Shown here: positions 1-6,375 of the stretch, piece after piece
Layout: the number at the start of each line of letters is the position of its first letter
Numbering within the stretch: the first letter of the stretch is position 1
Source of the DNA: Candidatus Cloacimonadota bacterium
GTDB taxonomy: Bacteria; Cloacimonadota; Cloacimonadia; Cloacimonadales; Cloacimonadaceae
Direction of reading: 5' to 3'
Length of the DNA stretch: 13,482 bases
Assembly: GCA_023228125.1 (NCBI GenBank)
Contig: JALOBT010000057.1
Location: 1 to 13,482, forward strand
Notes under the pieces: generated by a model
What the model was told of the DNA's origin: nothing
Databases searched by the model: none
The model's input: the letters and a program-made list of their open reading frames with translations, nothing else
Position numbers and translations under genes: made by a program

Positions 1-3
1 TAT

Positions 4-125
4 AAAGCTGCTTTAAATTCCCCCTTAAAACTTGACTTGAGAGTTACCTTGAAAGCTGCTTTAGATTCGCCTTAAAACTTGACTTGAGAGTTACTTTGAA
101 AGCTGGCTTTAGATTTGCCTTGAAA
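4..125. repeat. Tandem repeat, 47-48 bp unit, about 2.5 copies
   Basis: Unit 1 spans 4-51, unit 2 spans 52-98, and a partial third unit starts at 99 and loses similarity after about 121. Units 1 and 2 differ by three substitutions and one single-base indel. Each full unit starts with AAAGCTGCTTTA and contains ACTTGACTTGAGAGTTAC. The array may continue past the left edge of the window. No reading frame or protein repeat is supported across it. The function is unknown; it could be the end of an intergenic repeat array. Confidence 0.85.
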
Positions 126-217
126 GACTTTAGGCCGCTGCTTTAGCTGCGGTGTTACGAGGCTGCTACCTGCCCAAGACTCTTTCCTGGTCTTTCAAGG
201 CCAGGCACCCGCAGCTA
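118..217. other. Cluster of overlapping, mutually exclusive stem-loops
   Basis: Four stems can be drawn here and they compete for the same bases. CCTTGAAAGAC (118-128) is an exact inverse complement of 190-200 (11 bp). A local hairpin pairs 135-141 with 146-152 with one mismatch. TAGCTGCGG (144-152) is an exact inverse complement of 209-217 (9 bp). A second local hairpin pairs 186-193 with 198-205, including one G.T pair. Competing stems of this kind are seen in attenuators and structured RNAs, but no known RNA family is recognised and no gene follows closely. It could equally be a repeat element. Confidence 0.4.
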
Positions 218-271
218 TATGAACAAACATACCCCAGGCTATATTGGTGTATTTTCTGTTGAAGGATCAGG

Positions 272-373
272 TGTCGTCCTGCGCTGAGCTCCGGACTCGG
301 GAATCCATCTGCCAGCCACCCCAGCAGTCACCTGCTGGGCTATTGGCATTTGCCTGTCGTCCTACCGGACTCG
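272..373. repeat. Two copies of a bipartite 9+9 bp motif
   Basis: TGTCGTCCT followed by CCGGACTCG occurs twice: 272-280 with 291-299, and 355-363 with 365-373. The gap between the halves is 10 bp in the first copy and 1 bp in the second. Within each copy GTCC and GGAC can pair, so each is a small dyad. A separate hairpin (310-348) lies between the two copies. The origin is unknown; a short interspersed intergenic repeat is the simplest reading. Confidence 0.6.
310..348. other. Strong two-tier hairpin, not followed by a T-run
   Basis: The inner stem pairs CCCAGCAG (320-327) with CTGCTGGG (332-339), a perfect 8-bp GC-rich stem with a 4-nt loop. An outer stem pairs TGCCA (310-314) with TGGCA (344-348) across a small internal loop. 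No T-run follows on either strand, so it does not look like a standard intrinsic terminator. It may be the 3' end of an upstream transcript or part of the flanking repeat element. Confidence 0.55.
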
Positions 374-398
374 TTTTGACTTTTGCCTGATGTCTGTT

Positions 399-427
399 TT
401 GACTTTCATTTTGATCCGGCCGATAAG
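399..427 (+). promoter_or_regulatory. Sigma-70-like promoter candidate
   Basis: TTGACT (399-404) matches the -35 consensus at five of six bases. After a 17-nt spacer comes GATAAG (422-427), matching the -10 consensus at four of six. If used, it would transcribe the 475-516 and 554-624 hairpins and the mini-ORFs at 676-767. The -35 lies in a direct repeat (GTTTTGACTTT at 373-383 and 396-406), so the match could be incidental. Confidence 0.3.
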
Positions 428-474
428 CTTCAGATTGTCCTATATCTTTCTTTATCCAGGTAAACTACAAGCAA

Positions 475-516
475 TTCTATATCCAAAAATGAGAGTTAAA
501 ACAGAGGGATATAGAA
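475..516. other. Perfect 10-bp inverted repeat
   Basis: TTCTATATCC (475-484) is exactly complementary to GGATATAGAA (507-516), with 22 nt between the arms. It could be an RNA hairpin or an operator-like dyad. No T-run follows and no adjacent regulator gene is visible, so its role is unknown. Confidence 0.5.
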
Positions 517-553
517 CTCCGATATGCTTCTGGCCAGACTATCCTTCCCCCTT

Positions 554-624
554 GCTTGTGCTACATATGTCATACAAATAGCAGGGAAAATTCCTCTTAT
601 TCCCATGACATATCTACTACAAGC
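554..624. other. Long imperfect hairpin, 20-nt arms
   Basis: Bases 554-573 pair with 605-624. There are 17 Watson-Crick pairs, one G.T pair (560/618) and two C.C mismatches (561/617 and 564/614). The 31-nt loop contains a further 5-bp stem, GGGAA (584-588) with TTCCC (600-604), stacked directly on the outer stem. This is the largest dyad in the window and is unlikely to be chance. It could be a folded non-coding RNA, a 5' leader structure, or a remnant of a small inverted-repeat element. No known RNA family is recognised. Confidence 0.5.
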
Positions 625-675
625 TATGCAGGGAGGTAAGGGCAATTCAGGGGATGGGAGAGCTAAAAACTGTTT

Positions 676-699
676 ATGAAAAAGGAGACTGTGCAATGA
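676..699 (+). other. Seven-codon mini-ORF overlapping the next start
   Basis: ATG at 676 opens a seven-residue frame (MKKETVQ). Its TGA stop (697-699) overlaps the ATG of the next mini-ORF in an ATGA arrangement. The Shine-Dalgarno-like AGGAG serving the next start lies inside it. It could be a leader peptide, but a frame this short often occurs by chance. Confidence 0.12.
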
Positions 700-767
700 A
701 TTTCGATTATGCTCCGATAAATTGGCCATGTTTCGCAAATATGAGACTAACACATTGTTATATATAA
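696..767 (+). CDS. Possible 23-residue small protein or leader peptide
   Basis: ATG (696-698) is preceded by AGGAG (683-687) with 8 nt between, a good ribosome-binding site. The frame runs 23 codons to TAA (765-767). The product begins MNFDYAPINW; it has no evident signal peptide, membrane segment or recognised motif. The stop codon lies inside the perfect palindrome at 756-769, and a weak terminator-like hairpin follows at 788-821. Together these look like a tiny transcription unit, but nothing shows that it is translated. It may also be debris of a decayed gene. Confidence 0.18.
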   Translation: MNFDYAPINWPCFANMRLTHCYI

Positions 768-769
768 CA
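756..769. promoter_or_regulatory. Perfect 14-bp palindrome, operator-like
   Basis: TGTTATATATAACA is its own reverse complement over all 14 bases. The TGTTA/TAACA half-sites with an AT-only centre resemble operators bound by dimeric helix-turn-helix repressors. The site is about 380 bp upstream of the TPR gene, far for direct control of its start. AT-rich sequence also produces such palindromes by chance. Confidence 0.25.
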
Positions 770-787
770 GGCATTTTAGAATTAGCC

Positions 788-821
788 ACTAAACTCTATG
801 TTCAATGATGAGTTAGTTTTT
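788..821 (+). terminator. Weak intrinsic-terminator-like hairpin
   Basis: ACTAAACTC (788-796) pairs with GAGTTAGT (810-817) as an 8-bp stem with one bulged A and a 13-nt loop. A run of five T ends the structure (817-821). The stem is AT-rich, so termination would be inefficient. It lies just downstream of the 23-codon ORF. Confidence 0.22.
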
Positions 822-1089
822 GCGATTTTGTCTGTATTGCCCTCAGTTAGCCCAGTTTTTCGTAGGAGTATCTGGCACACTCTCTCTGGCTGAAAGAAAT
901 GATCGCTAAAGACAAGTATATCTTTCGTGATGATTCGCTGAAGGGCCAATCTAAATATTTGCTAAATTTGTAAAGAAAAGCTCGCTTGGGAATATCTCGA
1001 CCTGCTTTTCTCAAAGACTACAGGGGAAACGGCTTAATATGGTTTCCTGTTTTGAACAGTCTCAAAAAGGTAAAAACCAAACAAAGCCA
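822..1089. other. AT-rich non-coding stretch upstream of the operon
   Basis: No reading frame here has both a credible start and a recognisable product. Short inverted repeats are present: AGAAAAGC (974-981) with GCTTTTCT (1004-1011); GGAAAC (1025-1030) with GTTTCC (1042-1047); and a small hairpin CTGTT/AACAG (1047-1059). These could fold a long 5' leader if transcription starts upstream of this stretch. None resembles a known riboswitch. Confidence 0.4.
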
Positions 1090-1117
1090 TTGACAGGATA
1101 AGCCTGGTTTACAGATT
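1090..1117 (+). promoter_or_regulatory. Candidate promoter of the seven-gene operon
   Basis: TTGACA (1090-1095) is a perfect -35 hexamer. The best -10 at normal spacing is CAGATT (1112-1117) after 16 nt, which matches only three of six consensus bases. The start codon at 1147 would then follow a leader of roughly 20-25 nt that holds the ribosome-binding site GGAG (1137-1140). It is the best-placed promoter-like pair before the first gene, but the poor -10 keeps confidence low. Confidence 0.3.
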
Positions 1118-1146
1118 GGGAAAAAGAGAAATAAGCGGAGAACTTA

Positions 1147-4047
1147 ATGTCCGAAAGTATAAAATACCCTATTATCCTGCTCTTGGGTCTCGTGCTCATG
1201 GTGCCACTTTTTGCACAGGCTCCGGCAGCAAATAATCTGGAAAAATACTCATATCAATATATCGTAAAGCTATATGAGCTTGGTGAAAGCCAGTTCTTGG
1301 CGGCCGAAATCCAGAGTTTTATGGCACAGTATCCGCAGAGTGCTTATCGCACTTCACTGCGCTATTTGAGCGCAAATCTGCTCTTGGAGGATGAACGCTA
1401 TGCCCAGGCTCTGGAGATCTATAACGATATCCTGCGGGAGGATATCGAGCTCTCTGTGCGCCATCAAATCTTTCTGAACAGGGCTTTGAGCGTGATCGGT
1501 CTGGGAGAGTATTCTCTGGCCATGAATCAGTTGCAAGTTCTGCAAGGTGAAACCAAAGACCCCCTGCTTTTAGCGCAGGTTAATCTTTACAAAGCCAGGC
1601 TCTATAAGGAACTGGGTCAATACTATAGTGCCAAGCTGGCCTATGAATACACTCTGGAGCATAGCCCAGAACCTGGAGTGGAATATGAATACTTTGAGGT
1701 CCTCTTAAAGCTGGATAAGGATCTCGAGGCTCAGGCTATTTTGGAAGGCACCTCAGAGGAGAATCCGGCTTATGCTCAAAGAAGTATCTTGTGGGCAAAG
1801 CATCTTTTGGATAACAGCCGCTATCAGGACTTTGAGCAGTTTTATCAGGCCACTGCGCCTTTGCATGCTCTTTTGCAAATGGAATTGCTCAGAATCAGAA
1901 AAGCAATCAATATAGGAGACTTTACCGAGGCCTCTGAAATCTTGGAGCGCACCGAGCATGAAGGTGATTATTACGAATATTACCGGGCTCTGGTCTTGGC
2001 TGATTCGGGAGATAGTGCCGATGCAGATACCCTGTTTTCCAGATTGGTAAAGAGCGCAGAGCCAGAGCTTAGGGTGCTTAGCTTTTTGGAGCGGCTGAAG
2101 ATCATGTATCGTGCGGAGCCTCTGTCTGCCATTCGCCAGTTGGCAGAATTTATAGACAATCCCCAGAATAAGGTCGCCAGGGCTGAGCAGTTTTATACGA
2201 TGGGCTATTTTGCTTTTCAGCAGCAGGATTTTGCCCAGGCTCTGAAGTATCTGGCCCAAGGGCGGACAGCGAGTGCAACCCGCTTGCAAATGGCGGAGAT
2301 GGACATCCTGATAGCCCGCAGTTGGCTGCTGGCAAAGGACTCTCCCCGCGCTCTGGAAAGTTTCAACCGTTACCTCAATCTTTATCCCCAGGCCAAAGAC
2401 AGGCCTACCGCGCTTTACTATCTGGGATATCTGTATTTTGAGGGCAAGGATTACAGCCTGGCAGCCAAGGCTTTCAATCAATTGATTCAGGAGCATCCCA
2501 AGTCCAGCTTTGTCTCTTCCGCAAGATTTCATCTCGTCGAAATGGACTATTTTCTGGCTAATTACCAGCGGGCACTTCAGGGATATCAGAGCATCTTGAA
2601 GGATGAGCCGCAGAATTTTAGCGCAGTTTTGAGAGTGGCGCAGATCTATTATTATCAGGGCGATTATGAAGATGCCGAAAATAGCCTGGCCGGTCTGAGC
2701 CCCAGTTACGATTCGCTGATTTTACAGGGACATATCAGCTTTAACCGCAAAGAATACGCTGAGGCTTTGCTGCATTTTGCCCAGGCCGAAACAGCGGCTG
2801 AGAACGAGCTTCGCATCACCGAGGCCAAGAGCTACCGTGCCCTATGTCTTTATCAGATGAAGCTCTATGAAGAGGCTACCCAAGTTTATCTTCAGCTTTA
2901 TCAAGGCACCCAAAGTCCAGAGAACTATCTCTATCTGGGGGGTAAATCTGCCTATGCAGCAGGGGATTACCATCTGGCTTTGAAGCTGTTTGAACAATTT
3001 GTGGATGCCTTTCCAGATTCTCCCTACTTTCTGCCGGTATTGGCCGATATCGCCAATAGCTATTACAATATGGGCAATTACCCTCAGGCTTTGAGCGATT
3101 ATCGCAGCATTCTGCTCAGGTTTCGCAATATCAAGCAGATCGAAGTTACAGATCGAGCCCTCCTTAGCGAGGTTTTCACCGGCATTGGGCTTACTCTGCG
3201 CCGGCTGGATGATCCCCTCCTGTCTTACGAAGTGGCGCAGTTGGCAGACACCTTCCAGAGTGAATTTATTCGCTTTGAATTGTCTTATCTCATCCTCAAA
3301 ATCTACGCTGCGGGAGAGCAATGGAATGAAGTGCTGCTCAGCGCGGAAAAGCTGAGAGAGGACTTTCCAGAAAAAAGCCGGATGGATGTGGAACTCTTGA
3401 TGGGGCAGAGCCTGCGGAATCTGAATTCCTATACCGAAGCGGATTCTGTTTTGAGTGCCCTTTTTGAGGATACCCAGGATTTGCGGGCCTTGATAGGATG
3501 GGCAGAGCTGGATCTGGAATTGGGAGACTATAAAACGGCGTTGGCCAAGTATCAAGCTGCGCTGGAGCTGGAGCCAGGGCCGGCACTTTGGTATGAAGCA
3601 CTAAAAGCTTCTGTAAGCGCAGATTATCTGAAGTTTGAAGATATCTGGCAGCGAGGTGCAGTTTATACAGATCAGGTGCCGCAAGCCAGATTGCTCAGGC
3701 TGGCTCAATTGATCTGGGATGGTCTGTTTGAGCAGGCGGAGCCTTGGGCAGACAGCATCATCAAAGACAGCCCCAGCAGCTATGATCATGCGAACGCTTT
3801 TTATTACAAAGCCTTGATGCTGTTCAAGAATCAACAGTATGAAGCTGCCATCACAGCCTTCAAAAAGACCATGATTCTCTTTTCTGATTATGATGATATC
3901 ACTGGGCTCTGTGCCTATCATGTGATCCTGGCTTACCAGGCTCTGGATGCGCAGCAAGAGGCCGAGATGCACCTTTTGGATTACCGCGCTCTGCTTTCTG
4001 AAGATCAGCTCGAAAAGATCAATGAAAGCAAGGGAGAGAGCCGGTGA
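1147..4047 (+). CDS. Secreted tetratricopeptide-repeat (TPR) protein
   Basis: A 966-residue protein with an N-terminal signal peptide: hydrophobic residues 8-22, likely cleavage near AQA at 23-25, and no lipobox cysteine. It should therefore be periplasmic. Nearly all of the rest is helical TPR-type repeats, with recurring pairs such as ALYYLGYLYFEGKDYSLAAK and NYQRALQGY. Repeats of this kind form a superhelical scaffold for binding partner proteins; no catalytic motif is seen. The ATG has GGAG at 1137-1140, 6 nt upstream. The stop overlaps the GTG start of the outer-membrane barrel gene (GTGA), implying coupled translation and a functional pair. By analogy, large periplasmic TPR proteins next to barrels act in exopolysaccharide export (AlgK-AlgE, PelB, PgaA) or outer-membrane assembly. 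That role is inferred. The TPR identification is secure; the partner and substrate are unknown. Confidence 0.88.
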   Translation: MSESIKYPIILLLGLVLMVPLFAQAPAANNLEKYSYQYIVKLYELGESQFLAAEIQSFMAQYPQSAYRTSLRYLSANLLLEDERYAQALEIYNDILREDIELSVRHQIFLNRALSVIGLGEYSLAMNQLQVLQGETKDPLLLAQVNLYKARLYKELGQYYSAKLAYEYTLEHSPEPGVEYEYFEVLLKLDKDLEAQAILEGTSEENPAYAQRSILWAKHLLDNSRYQDFEQFYQATAPLHALLQMELLRIRKAINIGDFTEASEILERTEHEGDYYEYYRALVLADSGDSADADTLFSRLVKSAEPELRVLSFLERLKIMYRAEPLSAIRQLAEFIDNPQNKVARAEQFYTMGYFAFQQQDFAQALKYLAQGRTASATRLQMAEMDILIARSWLLAKDSPRALESFNRYLNLYPQAKDRPTALYYLGYLYFEGKDYSLAAKAFNQLIQEHPKSSFVSSARFHLVEMDYFLANYQRALQGYQSILKDEPQNFSAVLRVAQIYYYQGDYEDAENSLAGLSPSYDSLILQGHISFNRKEYAEALLHFAQAETAAENELRITEAKSYRALCLYQMKLYEEATQVYLQLYQGTQSPENYLYLGGKSAYAAGDYHLALKLFEQFVDAFPDSPYFLPVLADIANSYYNMGNYPQALSDYRSILLRFRNIKQIEVTDRALLSEVFTGIGLTLRRLDDPLLSYEVAQLADTFQSEFIRFELSYLILKIYAAGEQWNEVLLSAEKLREDFPEKSRMDVELLMGQSLRNLNSYTEADSVLSALFEDTQDLRALIGWAELDLELGDYKTALAKYQAALELEPGPALWYEALKASVSADYLKFEDIWQRGAVYTDQVPQARLLRLAQLIWDGLFEQAEPWADSIIKDSPSSYDHANAFYYKALMLFKNQQYEAAITAFKKTMILFSDYDDITGLCAYHVILAYQALDAQQEAEMHLLDYRALLSEDQLEKINESKGESR

Positions 4048-5513
4048 AGTCTTGTCTTCTGCTTCTGCTGCTATTCTCGGCATTTCTGCAGGCACAAATT
4101 CAGGTTCTGCCGGATATCGAAGTGAGCGGCGATAGCCAGATCAAGATATTTCTCTACAAAAAAGCACTGCCTTACAGCATGCCGGGCATTGCCAGAGATA
4201 GCATTATGAGCTTTGTTCCCTCTTCGCTGCCAGAGCTTGCGTCCCAGAACTATCAGCCCACACCTGGCTTTAGACAATATCTGAATCTGCAGGGTGATCC
4301 CAGTCCGGGCCTGGCAGCTTACTACAGATATTATCCAGTCTCAGGCCCGCTGAGCGATGCGAAAGCTATGCTGTCTATGAGATTTCCGAAAAAGAATATG
4401 CACTCTCATCACCTGCATCTGGGTTTGGATTTTGCCAAAAAGGAAGAAGCTGCGCTGGTGCTCGGCGCCAGGCACTTTGATACAGAAATGCAGGGCCTGG
4501 ATAGCAAATATACCCTGGTTGATCTGGCGACTTATCAAGATAAACTGGATTTTATGGATCTGAATATCCGGCAGATGTCAAATGAGCTGCGCGGCTATGC
4601 GATCAAACAGAATAGGGGCAATGCCACTTTCAAAACTAAGGGCTTGGGCTTTACGCATCAGAGTCTGCTGGATTTTGACGATTTCACTTGGGGTAACAGG
4701 CTCTATCTTTACGCCCCCAAAATAGTGTTGCACAGCTTTATCGAATTGCAGCAGGATCAAATAGATAAGTTCGGCATCCACGTGATTCAGGATGGCTACC
4801 GCCTTTTTACCGTGCCGGGCTTTCGCTGGCACCACATTATAGATAATGATCAGGAGTTCAGCATCGAAAATCAGCCGGAAACTCTGCGTAATGACTTTTG
4901 TGAGCTTCTGGAAACTTACCGGTGGTTGAGCTTTGATGCTTCACGCCGGAATACCACTATTCCCCTCAATCTGAAAATAGCTCTGGAAAATGCCCATGCT
5001 ACGGATAAAGGCTTATTCCTTCAGAGATTTATTATAGCTAATTCCACAAAATACAAGCTCAATGCCCCGGTTTTGAAAGACAGCCCCAATCCTGAGGTGC
5101 CGGAGCTGCAATATTTTGATGTCTTTAGCAATGAGAGCGGGGTTTTTGCGAACTTTAAAAGGGGCCGCGTGGTCTTGAATCAGGCTATCTTGCTTTGCTT
5201 GAGCTATATGCCAGAGGAGTCCTGGCTTCGGCAGCCATATTCTGCGCTGTTCAAGGTGGAATCCACCCTCGTGTATCAGAGCCTTCCTTTTGAGGCCAGT
5301 TTGGCTCTCAATCAACACTATTTTACTTTGGATCATCATCGGAAATCCTTGCCGGAGCTCATAGATCTCAGCCTCAATGCGGCCTATGATCTTGGTACTC
5401 ATTCCCAGGTTTATCTGAAAGCAGAGAACCTGCTGAATTTCCCGAAATGGCAGTTCAAAAGTTTACTCAGACAGGACACCAGCCTTTATACTGGCTTTGT
5501 GCATAGGTTTTAG
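4044..5513 (+). CDS. Outer-membrane beta-barrel protein (TonB-dependent-receptor-like)
   Basis: A 489-residue protein starting at GTG, with GGGAG at 4032-4036 and overlapping the TPR stop by 4 bp. Residues 1-17 form a short signal peptide (leucine run, cleavage near LQA/Q). The mature start contains PDIEVSG (about 23-29), which resembles the segment near the TonB box of receptors, but a full plug domain is not obvious. The body has many alternating hydrophobic/polar stretches rich in aromatic residues, as in barrel strands. The chain ends in a strand finishing HRF, and a C-terminal phenylalanine is the usual signal for BAM-mediated insertion. Its length is short for a classical TonB-dependent receptor (usually over 600). 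It could be a plug-poor receptor, a porin for an exported polymer, or an assembly factor. The outer-membrane location is fairly sure; the substrate is unknown. Confidence 0.7.
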   Translation: MKSCLLLLLLFSAFLQAQIQVLPDIEVSGDSQIKIFLYKKALPYSMPGIARDSIMSFVPSSLPELASQNYQPTPGFRQYLNLQGDPSPGLAAYYRYYPVSGPLSDAKAMLSMRFPKKNMHSHHLHLGLDFAKKEEAALVLGARHFDTEMQGLDSKYTLVDLATYQDKLDFMDLNIRQMSNELRGYAIKQNRGNATFKTKGLGFTHQSLLDFDDFTWGNRLYLYAPKIVLHSFIELQQDQIDKFGIHVIQDGYRLFTVPGFRWHHIIDNDQEFSIENQPETLRNDFCELLETYRWLSFDASRRNTTIPLNLKIALENAHATDKGLFLQRFIIANSTKYKLNAPVLKDSPNPEVPELQYFDVFSNESGVFANFKRGRVVLNQAILLCLSYMPEESWLRQPYSALFKVESTLVYQSLPFEASLALNQHYFTLDHHRKSLPELIDLSLNAAYDLGTHSQVYLKAENLLNFPKWQFKSLLRQDTSLYTGFVHRF

Positions 5514-5520
5514 GTGAGTT

Positions 5521-6375
5521 TTGAATAAGGTATCGCAATACTTAAGGTTCGTGCTGAGGGCTATGTGTTCTGAATACAACGGCATCCAGGTCTTTTTGTA
5601 TCCCACGACTCTGCTTTATTGGATCTCCAGCACCAGCATTCTTTTGCCTTTCACCACGCTTTTGAGCGTGAGGATGCACTATCTGCCGCTTACTTTCTTT
5701 GGGGTGCTCTTGATCTATGTTTGCTTCATGGTGCTGAAAATATATACCTGCATCTTCCCGGGGCCTCACAAGCACTATCCCAAATTGATGGATGAATTCT
5801 ATAATATGGTGATCCAATTGCATCTGGTGCTTTTTGTCACCGTTCTGGTGCTGATGGTTTATTATATCCTGAGCCGTTTCCTGGGCTATTTCTATAGGAT
5901 TGATCTGCCGCTCAAGAAGGCCGTAATGTTCTTCTTCAGGGCTTATACGGTGCTTTTGATCCTGTATTACTATCTGAAATCAATGTGGCTCCAGCCTTTG
6001 CGGGAGCGAAAATACTCGCAGAAAAGATCCACCTTACTCGTGACAGGCTGGATCTCCAAGAACATCTGGGCTGCGGTGAAATACACTGGCATGATGGCTA
6101 TCGTAGTGTTTGCCGCAGTGAAATTGTATCTGATTGTGATCTCATATTTTATCTCTCCAGTGATGGAAGGCATCAGGCATCTTTTGGGGTTGAAACTCGA
6201 TATAGAACTGATCCCGATTTCTGGAATCGGCTCGGTTTTGTATAACCTCTTTATGCTTGCCGCCGCTTTCATGCTCTCAAACCTTCTTTTTTATCCTATC
6301 GTAATGCTCAGCCATAAGCTGAATAAAAGTATGCATCCCATGAAGATAAAGCAGGTGCCTGATGGCCAGAATTAA
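5521..6375 (+). CDS. Six-helix inner-membrane protein, unknown family
   Basis: A 284-residue protein starting at TTG, supported by AGGTGA (5512-5517) that overlaps the stop of the barrel gene; the next in-frame ATG (5563) has no better site. About six hydrophobic segments are visible, near residues 26-48, 54-78, 98-118, 134-152, 186-210 and 238-262. A positively charged loop (about 153-172, RERKYSQKR) lies between helices 4 and 5 and is probably cytoplasmic. Both termini are basic. No catalytic motif, transporter signature or known family is recognised. Its 3' end overlaps the deacetylase gene by 14 bp. Position between an outer-membrane barrel and an envelope deacetylase suggests an inner-membrane partner of the envelope genes, but that is inference. 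Confidence 0.75.
   Translation: MNKVSQYLRFVLRAMCSEYNGIQVFLYPTTLLYWISSTSILLPFTTLLSVRMHYLPLTFFGVLLIYVCFMVLKIYTCIFPGPHKHYPKLMDEFYNMVIQLHLVLFVTVLVLMVYYILSRFLGYFYRIDLPLKKAVMFFFRAYTVLLILYYYLKSMWLQPLRERKYSQKRSTLLVTGWISKNIWAAVKYTGMMAIVVFAAVKLYLIVISYFISPVMEGIRHLLGLKLDIELIPISGIGSVLYNLFMLAAAFMLSNLLFYPIVMLSHKLNKSMHPMKIKQVPDGQN

Noticed and set aside
1..125. CRISPR array
   Set aside because: The copies are contiguous 47-48 bp units with no unique spacers, and no cas gene is present.
118..217. tRNA or known structured RNA in the stem cluster
   Set aside because: No cloverleaf, no anticodon arm and no T-loop consensus; the stems do not match any RNA family I know.
390..581. 63-codon ORF on the + strand
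   Set aside because: Starts in repeat sequence, crosses two dyads, and has no recognisable product.
496..789. 97-codon ORF on the - strand in the AT-rich gap
   Set aside because: No recognisable motif, and it runs through the 554-624 hairpin and the palindrome. Composition looks non-coding.
866..973. 35-codon open stretch reading YLAHSLWLKEMIAKDKY
   Set aside because: Looks slightly protein-like and might be a gene remnant, but it is short, bounded by stops on both sides and matches no family I recognise.
1753..3555. Long - strand ORFs (1753-2532 and 2842-3555) opposite the TPR gene
   Set aside because: Same in-register antisense artefact; the sense strand has a signal peptide and clear TPR repeats.
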